Origin: Candidatus Poseidoniales archaeon
GTDB lineage: Archaea; Thermoplasmatota; Poseidoniia; Poseidoniales; Poseidoniaceae
Assembly: GCA_003602665.1 (NCBI GenBank)
Contig: QQSG01000088.1
Location: 631 to 7,095 of the forward strand
Direction of reading: 5' to 3'
Length of the DNA: 6,465 nt
The position numbers and the translations under genes were made by a program. Each line of letters begins with the position of its first letter. Within the stretch, counting starts at the first letter, position 1. This document shows positions 1 to 5,945 of this stretch, piece after piece. The notes beneath the pieces were generated by a model. The model was given only the letters and a program-made list of their open reading frames with translations. It was not told the DNA's origin and did no database searches.

Positions 1-1833
1 CCGCTCGCTCATCAGATCCTGGTCGATGATACTGTAGAGCCGTTCGAATATGAATCAACTGAGGTTGTAGAGGCTGAATATCTGACTGAAATTGGTATGA
101 ATCAATACATTGATTCAGTTCGCACCAATGAAAATGGAATTATCAATAACACCATCAGTTTGAAGCAACTTGGAATGGATGAACCGATTTGGACATCTGT
201 CATTCCTCATGGAAACGAGAGTTATGAACTTGCTAAACTCGTTGTCGCAACAGGTCCAGATACCATTACAATCAACAATGGCGCACTGATTCAGACCCTC
301 TCTCTTACCGATGGAACTCTTCTTTCAACCTACGAGTGTTTCGAATATGATGCAGAAGGGAACATCGCCCCTCTTGTTCAATTCGGATGTATACTTGCAG
401 TTGAAACAAGCGACTCCGTTTACATCGTCGATGGTGGAGAGAAGCTTCATCGCTTTGCAACTTTTGATGAAGCACCGAATGTCATGACACTGCAAGCTAT
501 ATGGCAACTTCCGAACGAGATGAAAGTTATCGATGACCTCGTAGAAGCAGAATTACTTGATGACACACATCTCCTGATTGTAAGCAAGGAAATGGCTGGC
601 GTTGTTGAACTTGAGAAGAACAGCGTTCAGATAGGGGGTGTTGGTACTGGATTCCAACAATCTGCAAACGTTCTCATCAATGCAACCTCGAGTGCAAACT
701 TCTCAGCAGTTGATGTCGGTCACTCAAACCTTATCGATGAAAAGATCAGTGAAGCAACGACTTCCAATCAACTCATCGTTCTAGGAACTGAAGATGGAGA
801 TCTCATGGCTTGGAATTACCTTCCTGCTGAAGAGACACTTCTGGTCGAGGAAACTAAGTTGTCAATCAATAATTTCGCAGACCAAATCCGAGATGTTCGA
901 CTAACGGATATCGATAATTCTGGAGATACTGAATTGTTAATCACGACAGAAGATGAAGCACGGCTCCTGTATGGGACAAGCATGGTTCAGAGATTGATTA
1001 TTGAAGTACCAGAAGGAGAAAACGTGGCAGTTGCTTTTGGAGATACACCAAAGGATATAGTGGATGACACAACCCACCTGCATGCAATTGTTATCGGTGA
1101 GAATTATTCCACGACCTCAGGCGTTGTCGAATCTTCAATGTTCCTTAGTGGAGGAATTGTCTTTGAAGATGTTCCAACATTGATAGGATTGCTTGTAAGC
1201 ATCATCTTGATGATTCTACTCTACGTCCACAGTGAGTGGTATGTTGTCAACACTGTTGGAATTCTTGTCGGTTCAGGCGTTATCGTTATGCTTGGAGTTT
1301 CATTTGTTCCAACTTTGATTATGATTTTCATGGTTGCCGCAGCGATATACGATGCTTGGGCTGTGTACAAATCGAAGCATATGCTTGATCTCGCTGATAC
1401 GATGATCAATCTCAACCTACCAATCCTCTTGGTTGCGCCCCAAGACACAGACTACTCCTTCAGAGCGGAACGTACTCCAGCTTCAACAGAGGTTTCGCCT
1501 TCTAACGTAGAGGATGAAGAGTCTTCACAACCTCGAGAGCGAGTCATCAAGAAGAGTAACGATGCAATGCTGATGGGATTAGGTGATGTTATCTTCCCTG
1601 GTATGCTGGTTCTTTCTACATTGCAATACATCGGTGGGGATGATGGCTGGATTATGGCTATGGCTACTCTTGTTGGTAGCCTTGTTGGTTATTCCATTCT
1701 CATGTGGTATGTCGGTCAAGGTAAGGCACAGGCTGGGCTTCCATTGCTCAATGGTGGAGCAATACTCGGTTATGTCCTTGGTGGGTTTATGACAATTGGA
1801 ATGGCAATGTTCCAATTCAATATCAGTTTGTAG
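1..1833 (+). CDS. Presenilin-type (A22-like) intramembrane aspartyl protease with large propeller-like extracellular region, 5' end missing
   Basis: The frame is open from base 1, so the start lies upstream; 610 residues are visible (residue 1 = base 1). Residues 1 to about 389 are soluble and beta-rich, with propeller/FG-GAP-like pieces such as TDIDNSGDTELLI (302-314) and LGTEDGDLMAWN (about 261-272), and five N-x-S/T sequons. Six hydrophobic helices follow, at about 390-410, 413-435, 436-456, 522-543, 549-572 and 578-604. They carry the presenilin/SPP signature: YD (catalytic Asp 451), GLGD (Asp 529) and a PAL-like GLPLLN (579-584). The charged loop 457-521 between the two aspartates matches the cytosolic loop between TM6 and TM7 of presenilins. 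By family knowledge the protein should cut transmembrane segments inside the membrane. The substrate is unknown. Inference: the visible helices are TM4-TM9, TM1-3 are upstream, and the propeller faces outside. The gene ends 7-10 bases before serS, so the two are probably one transcript. Family assignment is fairly sure; the propeller call is moderate. Confidence 0.82.
   Translation, partial: PLAHQILVDDTVEPFEYESTEVVEAEYLTEIGMNQYIDSVRTNENGIINNTISLKQLGMDEPIWTSVIPHGNESYELAKLVVATGPDTITINNGALIQTLSLTDGTLLSTYECFEYDAEGNIAPLVQFGCILAVETSDSVYIVDGGEKLHRFATFDEAPNVMTLQAIWQLPNEMKVIDDLVEAELLDDTHLLIVSKEMAGVVELEKNSVQIGGVGTGFQQSANVLINATSSANFSAVDVGHSNLIDEKISEATTSNQLIVLGTEDGDLMAWNYLPAEETLLVEETKLSINNFADQIRDVRLTDIDNSGDTELLITTEDEARLLYGTSMVQRLIIEVPEGENVAVAFGDTPKDIVDDTTHLHAIVIGENYSTTSGVVESSMFLSGGIVFEDVPTLIGLLVSIILMILLYVHSEWYVVNTVGILVGSGVIVMLGVSFVPTLIMIFMVAAAIYDAWAVYKSKHMLDLADTMINLNLPILLVAPQDTDYSFRAERTPASTEVSPSNVEDEESSQPRERVIKKSNDAMLMGLGDVIFPGMLVLSTLQYIGGDDGWIMAMATLVGSLVGYSILMWYVGQGKAQAGLPLLNGGAILGYVLGGFMTIGMAMFQFNISL
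904..942 (+). other. FG-GAP/VCBS-like repeat motif in the protease's soluble region
   Basis: The translation here is TDIDNSGDTELLI, resembling the D-x-D-x-x-G-x-x-E/D-L core of FG-GAP/VCBS propeller repeats, in which the acidic residues often bind calcium. It is the clearest single repeat in the soluble region. Other blades, if present, are degenerate, so the number of blades cannot be stated. Confidence 0.5.
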
Positions 1834-1837
1834 GTGA
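1833..1837 (+). promoter_or_regulatory. Shine-Dalgarno GGTGA for serS
   Basis: GGTGA begins on the last base of the upstream TAG stop. It lies 3 bases before the ATG at 1841 and 6 bases before the ATG at 1844. The 6-base spacing favours 1844 as the true start, giving a protein that begins MLDIHLF. The overlap with the stop codon suggests translational coupling with the protease gene. Confidence 0.65.
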
Positions 1838-1843
1838 TGAATG

Positions 1844-3133
1844 ATGCTTGATATCCATTTATTCAGAGATGAACCCAACCGAATTCGTGCAGATTTCGAT
1901 CGTCGCAGTCTTCCTCATGACCAGATTGACAGCGTCATTGCATTGGATGCTCAATGGAAAGACCTCCTCCACCAAACTTCTGATTTGAGACGTCAAAAGA
2001 ATGAGGCTGCTCGGGGAATTGGTGCTGCTAAGAAGTCAGGTGATGAAGTTGAAGCTCAACGAATTCTTGCAGAAGTTGCTGATTTAGGATCAAAGATTTC
2101 TGAAATGGAAGCACAAACGACTGCAGTCCTTGAAGAGCGAGATGCTATCCGTATGCGTATTCCGAATCTTCTTCATCCAGAAGTCCCATCAGGTGCTGAT
2201 GAATCAGGAAATACCAAACATTCGTTGCATGGTCAAGAACCATCGTTCACGTTTGAACCAAAGACACATAATGAACTGATTGAAGAAAACAAATGGGTTG
2301 ATCTCGAAAGAGCTGCTAAAATTACAGGAAGTCGTTTCTTTTTCCTTAAGGGAGACCTCGCTCGGATGGAAATGGCTCTCCAAGCCTTCTCTGTCGATTT
2401 CATTCAACAACGTGGGTTCACATTCGTTCAGCCACCCGTTATGATGAATCGTGCGGCATATGAGGGTGTAACTGACCTTTCTGACTTTGAGACAGTGATG
2501 TATGGAATTGAACCAGATGGTTATTACATGATTGCAACCGCTGAACACCCACTTACTGCCATGTTCATGGGTGAGACAATTCCAGAGGATCAATTGCCCA
2601 TCAAGATGGTTGGTGTCTCCTCATGCTTCCGTCGAGAGGTTGGAGCCCATGGACAATCGGACAGAGGTATCTGGAGAGTCCATCAGTTCACTAAAATCGA
2701 ACAGATCATTCTTACAACACCTGAAACATCTTGGGAACTACATGAAGAATTATTGCAAAACTGTGTGGATTTGTGGGATGCACTTGGACTCCACTATGAA
2801 GTGGTGAACATCTGTACAGGAGATATGGGCACAGTTGCTGCTCGTAAGTATGATCTTGAAGCATGGCTTCCTGGTGCGAAAGCATTCAAGGAAATTGTAT
2901 CATGTTCGAACTGTACAGATTACCAATCGAATCGTCTCGATATCCGATATGGAACGCCTGGGCATCCAAATCAACCGATGGTCCATACATTGAATTCCAC
3001 TGCAGTAGCGACTTCGCGTGCTCTCGTAGCCATTATTGAACAGAATCAATTGGAAGATGGTCGCGTCCGTGTGCCAGAAGTACTTCAGCCGTATATGCAA
3101 GGTCAAGACGTTCTTGAACCATGCAACTGGTAG
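1844..3133 (+). CDS. serS: Seryl-tRNA synthetase
   Basis: This cytoplasmic class II synthetase charges tRNA-Ser with serine. The start at 1844 (429 residues) is preferred over the adjacent ATG at 1841 because of the spacing to GGTGA and because family members usually begin MLD-. Numbering here is from 1844. Residues about 25-105 are the charged, Ala/Glu-rich helical arm that forms the tRNA-binding coiled coil. The catalytic core has the serine-binding TAE (232-234), motif 2 with FRRE (262-265) followed by GAHGQSDRGIWRVHQF, the CSNCTDYQSNRLDIRY stretch (354-369) and motif 3 VHTLNSTAVATSRALVA (380-396) with its ATP-binding Arg 392. Length and motifs fit the common bacterial/archaeal/eukaryotic SerRS, not the rare zinc-dependent methanogen type. 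The gene appears intact. It follows the protease gene so closely that a shared transcript is likely. Confidence 0.97.
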   Translation: MLDIHLFRDEPNRIRADFDRRSLPHDQIDSVIALDAQWKDLLHQTSDLRRQKNEAARGIGAAKKSGDEVEAQRILAEVADLGSKISEMEAQTTAVLEERDAIRMRIPNLLHPEVPSGADESGNTKHSLHGQEPSFTFEPKTHNELIEENKWVDLERAAKITGSRFFFLKGDLARMEMALQAFSVDFIQQRGFTFVQPPVMMNRAAYEGVTDLSDFETVMYGIEPDGYYMIATAEHPLTAMFMGETIPEDQLPIKMVGVSSCFRREVGAHGQSDRGIWRVHQFTKIEQIILTTPETSWELHEELLQNCVDLWDALGLHYEVVNICTGDMGTVAARKYDLEAWLPGAKAFKEIVSCSNCTDYQSNRLDIRYGTPGHPNQPMVHTLNSTAVATSRALVAIIEQNQLEDGRVRVPEVLQPYMQGQDVLEPCNW

Positions 3134-3144
3134 ATTTATTAACT

Positions 3145-3164
3145 ATTAAATTATACTCAATTCG
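3145..3164 (+). promoter_or_regulatory. TATA-like promoter element before the cyclotransferase gene
   Basis: The AT-rich run TTAAATTATA leads into TATACTCAATTCG (3152-3164). The TATA part begins 25 bases before the ATG at 3177. That is the usual archaeal distance from TATA box to transcription start, so a leaderless or nearly leaderless mRNA is plausible. GGAG at 3164-3167 could be a weak ribosome site if a leader exists. The same 13 bases recur at 4295-4307. Confidence 0.5.
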
Positions 3165-3176
3165 GAGCGGATTGAG

Positions 3177-4034
3177 ATGATGTATTTTGGATATGGTTCT
3201 AACCTAGATTGGAATGACTGGAAAAGATTTTGTGAAAAGAAGAGACGGAGTCCTGGGGGATTAACCGAGATTGAACCTGCTTGGCTTCTCGGTCATAATC
3301 TGAAATTTCACTATCATTCTTCAGGGCGAAAAGGAGGTGCTGCGGACGTGGTTTCTCTTAATCACCATCATGCTACTCCAGGGGCTCTTTTCGAACTTGA
3401 TGAAGATGCTTGGAAAACAATGAACATGAAAGAAGGGACAAACGGCGGTTATTACAAGCCTAAGGAAGTACTTGTTGTAAGGCAAAGTGGAGAGATTTGC
3501 ACAGCTTTAACCTACGTTGTTTGTGAGGATAAAATTGAACAACATTACACGAAACCGAGTCCCGAATATGAACAATTGATTCGACACGGGCTTCAAGCAA
3601 GAGGGCTTCCAGAAACAGGTCTTGATCATTCCATGAATGATTCTTGGCAAGACCATGTCATCGAACATCTGTTTGTTTATGGGACGCTGATGAGTGGTGA
3701 GGTGAGGTATGAGGAACTTGCTCCCTACATCGAATCAAAGGAAGATGCCAACATGCGGGGGATACTCTACGATCTTCGTTCTTATCCGGGTGTAAAGGTT
3801 GGAGAAGGGATTGTCCATGGAGAATTGATTAAGATGAATGATGTTGAATCTTGTTTAAATGATATGGATTTGATTGAAGGTTTCAATGGTTACGGGACTA
3901 ACAATTCACTGTATGAACGAACGATTGTTCCAATTCATACCAACAATGGCGTTCATTGGGCATGGACATATGTCTATTCTGGACACGTTGAAGAGAACAA
4001 TCGAATAGAAAATGGTCGATGGAAGCAACGATGA
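3177..4034 (+). CDS. Tandem gamma-glutamylcyclotransferase-like (GGCT/AIG2 fold) protein
   Basis: The 285-residue cytoplasmic protein has two cyclotransferase-like domains. Domain 1 (about 2-150) opens with FGYGSNL (4-10), has the probable catalytic Glu 86 in MNMKEGTNGGYY, and ends with YTKPSPEYEQLI...GLP (from 124), as in GGCT proteins. Domain 2 (about 163-285) restarts the fold with FVYGTLM (166-172) and has an equivalent Glu 234 in DLIEGF, followed by LYERTIVPI. Known members release 5-oxoproline from gamma-glutamyl amino acids or glutathione, or from gamma-glutamylamines. Both domains keep the glycine-rich loop and the acid, so both may be active; the substrates are not evident. The start could be 3177 or the next ATG at 3180. 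The gene has its own TATA-like box and is separated from serS by 43 bases. The fold call is strong; the reaction is inferred. Confidence 0.85.
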   Translation: MMYFGYGSNLDWNDWKRFCEKKRRSPGGLTEIEPAWLLGHNLKFHYHSSGRKGGAADVVSLNHHHATPGALFELDEDAWKTMNMKEGTNGGYYKPKEVLVVRQSGEICTALTYVVCEDKIEQHYTKPSPEYEQLIRHGLQARGLPETGLDHSMNDSWQDHVIEHLFVYGTLMSGEVRYEELAPYIESKEDANMRGILYDLRSYPGVKVGEGIVHGELIKMNDVESCLNDMDLIEGFNGYGTNNSLYERTIVPIHTNNGVHWAWTYVYSGHVEENNRIENGRWKQR

Positions 4035-4108
4035 TACCGACAATATCTACTTGCAACCCCTCTTATCAAAACATGAGTTTAAACGGGAAGATAAGCAGAA
4101 TGAGTGTT

Positions 4109-4115
4109 AAGGTGA
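4109..4115 (+). promoter_or_regulatory. Shine-Dalgarno AAGGTGA for the 56-residue membrane protein
   Basis: AAGGTGA ends 6 bases before the ATG at 4122, the expected archaeal spacing. It is the main evidence that the small reading frame downstream is translated. A possible TATA-like TTTAAA lies at 4078-4083, but it is weak. Confidence 0.6.
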
Positions 4116-4121
4116 AAAAAA

Positions 4122-4292
4122 ATGAGTAAAAAAATATCAAGAATCGGATTTGTAGCAAGTATGTTATCAGTCGCACTATCTCTTTACATATACTTTGTAA
4201 GTGGTGAAAAAGAGTTAGGAATCTTCGTCGGTCTTTGGGCTCCAACACTAATTCTAGCATCAAAAGAAATTGAAGAAATACTTGAAAAGTAA
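4122..4292 (+). CDS. Small two-helix membrane protein of unknown function (56 residues)
   Basis: I do not recognise a family. The frame runs from ATG 4122 to TAA 4290-4292 and encodes a basic N-terminus (MSKKISR), a hydrophobic segment at about 8-27, a short turn SGEKELG (27-33), a second hydrophobic segment at about 33-47 containing WAP, and a charged tail KEIEEILEK (48-56). This is the layout of a small hairpin membrane protein with both ends probably cytoplasmic. A strong AAGGTGA six bases upstream supports translation. It sits alone in the 314-base gap between the cyclotransferase and lipid synthase genes and is more AT-rich than both. The opposite strand also has an open frame here (4066-4263), but that one was judged less likely because it has no comparable ribosome site. 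The function cannot be inferred from its neighbours. Confidence 0.72.
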   Translation: MSKKISRIGFVASMLSVALSLYIYFVSGEKELGIFVGLWAPTLILASKEIEEILEK

Positions 4293-4294
4293 TC

Positions 4295-4307
4295 TATACT
4301 CAATTCG
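4295..4307 (+). promoter_or_regulatory. Second copy of TATACTCAATTCG, likely promoter of the CDP-alcohol transferase gene
   Basis: The 13 bases are identical to 3152-3164, and both copies are preceded by TAA five bases earlier. This copy begins 54 bases before the ATG at 4349. If it is a TATA box, transcription would start near 4321 and leave a leader of about 27 bases that contains the Shine-Dalgarno sequence at 4337-4342. Confidence 0.45.
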
Positions 4308-4336
4308 ATCCCGTTGTACGATTTTCTATAGCTCTC

Positions 4337-4342
4337 AAGGTG
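4337..4342 (+). promoter_or_regulatory. Shine-Dalgarno AAGGTG for the CDP-alcohol transferase
   Basis: AAGGTG lies 6 bases before the ATG at 4349. An in-frame TAA at 4343-4345 rules out any longer start, so together they fix the start codon. Confidence 0.65.
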
Positions 4343-4348
4343 TAAACT

Positions 4349-5122
4349 ATGGAAAAAGCAGTATCTGGTGATAAGAGAAAGTATGGCTCTATTAAGGTCT
4401 TCAACCTATCAGAATGGGGCCGCCCCTTTGCTCGTGTTGCTGCCAAGTTTCTGGAAAACAAACCAATCTCGGTTATTCAAGTCACCAACATACATTTCCT
4501 GCTGTCCCTATTCTGTGCATGGTTAATTCTGGAAGGCTATCTGCTGGAAAGTTGTTTCCTGCTGGTCATAAAAGGCGTTATCGACGCAGTTGATGGAGAA
4601 TTAGCACGCATTCGAGAACGACCATCACATGTTGGAAGATATTGGGATACAGTCGCTGATACGATAGGGCTCATTGCGGTAATGTGCGCCTTTGGTGTTG
4701 TCTTAGACTGGGAAATAGGTTTGACTTTGGGTATGATTCTTGCTATCTTACTTCAATACTCATTGTTTAATCATTTTTCAATATTGATGCGAATGCTTGG
4801 ATCAGGAGATTCAACAAGTCGAATCGACGAGAGAACTCGTCCTGTTGCTCAACCTTGGGAAAGCCAAACAACCGTGAATATTTTTCATACGATCTATGTT
4901 CTGTTTTTCAGCTGGCAAGACAGCCTCGTCTCAGCGATATCAGGAAAGGGTTCAGAGAAATTACGATTTGAATTAACTGTATCATCCTCCCTGGGTTATG
5001 GGATGCAATCGATTGTCTTCTTCTTACTCGCACTCACTCAGAATCTGAGTTACTTACCGCACTTGGTTTTGGGTGTGAATGGCTTTTTAGTTGCCTTAGT
5101 TGTTGTTCGAAGTCGTCTCTGA
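4349..5122 (+). CDS. CDP-alcohol phosphatidyltransferase family membrane enzyme
   Basis: This 257-residue integral membrane protein has the complete family signature D-x2-D-G-x2-A-R-x8-G-x3-D-x3-D: Asp 79, Asp 82, Gly 83, Ala 86, Arg 87, Gly 96, Asp 100 and Asp 104 (bases 4583-4660). In this family the aspartates bind the metal ions and CDP-activated lipid, and the last one acts as the base that activates the acceptor alcohol. Hydrophobic helices lie at about 45-62, 64-80, 105-121, 123-146, 180-197, 213-229 and 235-253. In an archaeon the lipid donor is probably CDP-archaeol, and the product an archaetidyl-serine, -glycerol or -inositol phosphate type polar lipid. The acceptor cannot be read from the sequence. 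The polar stretch at about 151-175 is a likely cytoplasmic loop. The start is fixed by an in-frame stop and a ribosome site just upstream. The gene ends 11 bases from the convergent minus-strand gene. Confidence 0.92.
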   Translation: MEKAVSGDKRKYGSIKVFNLSEWGRPFARVAAKFLENKPISVIQVTNIHFLLSLFCAWLILEGYLLESCFLLVIKGVIDAVDGELARIRERPSHVGRYWDTVADTIGLIAVMCAFGVVLDWEIGLTLGMILAILLQYSLFNHFSILMRMLGSGDSTSRIDERTRPVAQPWESQTTVNIFHTIYVLFFSWQDSLVSAISGKGSEKLRFELTVSSSLGYGMQSIVFFLLALTQNLSYLPHLVLGVNGFLVALVVVRSRL

Positions 5123-5133
5123 TGAAGTTTGAA

Positions 5134-5523
5134 TCAGAGTGTCTCTGCATAAAGAAAGAAGGTTATTGCACTAGCTATTGGGGAGAGTAATGCGCCTAGT
5201 GCTAATTGCTTTCTTTGCATTCGCAATCCTATGAAACCAAGGGTTATCGTGGTTGAGATGTTGAAGATAATGCCTATGCCAATGTAAATCAAAGCATCCA
5301 AGCCTTGAGGATCGAATATGGCTAATAGTATTGGCAAGCCAGGAAGAATAGTCAAAGAAGGGATGAGCAAACCAATCCACAAATCTAACCACGTAGTGAT
5401 GAAAGGAGATGTGGGATTTTCCCATGAAAATTGTTGTTCACAAAAAGGGCAATCAAATAATCCAACAAGGCCATCCTCTACTTCAATATCTTTCCCACAA
5501 TGAGGACATTGGATTGTGACCAT
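5134..5523 (-). CDS. Zinc-ribbon membrane protein of unknown function (129 residues)
   Basis: The N-terminus is a compact zinc ribbon: CPHC (Cys 6, Cys 9) and CPFC (Cys 25, Cys 28), two C-x2-C knuckles 15 residues apart, as in treble-clef/rubredoxin-like ribbons. It is joined by a short polar linker (29-43) to three hydrophobic segments at about 45-70, 76-101 and 107-126. Position and charge suggest a cytoplasmic ribbon anchored to the membrane. Such ribbons often mediate protein contacts, and no catalytic motif is visible. No clear Shine-Dalgarno sequence precedes the ATG. AT-rich sequence at 5549-5557, about 29 bases before the start, could be a promoter of a leaderless mRNA, but the match is weak. 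The gene ends convergently with the lipid synthase gene. The domain architecture is clear; the role is unknown. Confidence 0.82.
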   Translation of the reverse strand: MVTIQCPHCGKDIEVEDGLVGLFDCPFCEQQFSWENPTSPFITTWLDLWIGLLIPSLTILPGLPILLAIFDPQGLDALIYIGIGIIFNISTTITLGFIGLRMQRKQLALGALLSPIASAITFFLYAETL

Positions 5524-5604
5524 GTTCGGCCTATCGATTGCCGAGGCTTAACATTTGAGTTAGTTAGCCGATTGAAGTTGTTCAACAAACAATCCTTCAC
5601 TGGA

Positions 5605-5862
5605 TTAGATTTTACCCAAAACCATTGATGCTTGACTTGCATTGGGCTTTGTTCTTGCAATGATGTTGATTTGTTTCTTGTTGACCTGAGATCTGTATAG
5701 AAGTATTCCTAGTGTTCCACAAACCATTGGTGCAAAGAGCAACGGCATGAGTGCCGTTAACTGTGTTGCTGCAATACTTGTAAGGCCCAAGAAGCCTACA
5801 ATACAACCGGCTGTGCTAGCGGTTGAGAACTCTCTTTTTATGTCCGTTAGTGTTCTGTCCAT
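5605..5862 (-). CDS. Small membrane protein of unknown function (85 residues)
   Basis: I recognise no family. The protein has a charged N-terminus (MDRTLTDIKREF), two adjoining hydrophobic helices at about 18-37 and 39-56, and a basic tail (YRSQVNKKQ...ARTK) that should be cytoplasmic by the positive-inside rule. An in-frame TAG two codons upstream makes ATG 5862 the first possible start. No Shine-Dalgarno sequence is seen, but a TATA-like box centred 27 bases upstream fits a leaderless mRNA. It lies between sdhB and the zinc-ribbon gene on the same strand, with about 80 bases on each side, so it is probably a separate transcription unit. Coding status rests on the open frame, the credible helix pattern and the promoter position. 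Confidence 0.68.
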   Translation of the reverse strand: MDRTLTDIKREFSTASTAGCIVGFLGLTSIAATQLTALMPLLFAPMVCGTLGILLYRSQVNKKQINIIARTKPNASQASMVLGKI

Positions 5863-5885
5863 GCCCTATACATCATCCAAGCGAG

Positions 5886-5892
5886 TATATTA
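5886..5892 (-). promoter_or_regulatory. TATA-like box for the 85-residue membrane protein
   Basis: On the minus strand this reads TAATATA within GTAATATAC. Its centre at about 5889 is 27 bases from the A of the ATG at 5862, the classic archaeal TATA-to-start distance. This suggests transcription starts at the start codon (leaderless). Confidence 0.5.
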
Positions 5893-5930
5893 CGCTATGT
5901 TTCAGAGGGTGCTGAAAGTGGTTTCTTTTG

Positions 5931-5945
5931 GATAGAAATTCTATC
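5931..5945. repeat. Perfect 7-bp inverted repeat with one-base centre at the sdhB 3' end
   Basis: GATAGAA-A-TTCTATC overlaps the stop codon of sdhB (5944-5946). No T-run follows on either strand and there is no room for a loop, so a hairpin terminator is unlikely. A protein-binding palindrome is possible, as is chance in AT-rich DNA. Confidence 0.35.

Noticed and set aside
1583..1792. Plus-strand hydrophobic frame in another phase of the protease gene
   Set aside because: It overlaps the conserved GLGD and PAL-like region of the protease. Hydrophobic codons in one phase often give hydrophobic shadows in another.
1579..1878. Minus-strand frame spanning the protease 3' end and the serS start
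   Set aside because: It crosses two well-supported plus-strand genes and its translation shows no recognisable domain.
2204..2593. Minus-strand 129-codon frame inside serS
   Set aside because: It lies wholly inside the conserved catalytic region of serS and is a shadow of that gene.
4066..4263. Minus-strand open frame (65 codons) opposite the 56-residue gene
   Set aside because: It overlaps a plus-strand frame that has a good Shine-Dalgarno sequence and a credible membrane-protein layout. Its own hydrophobicity can come from the complement of AT-rich DNA, and no ribosome site was seen for it.
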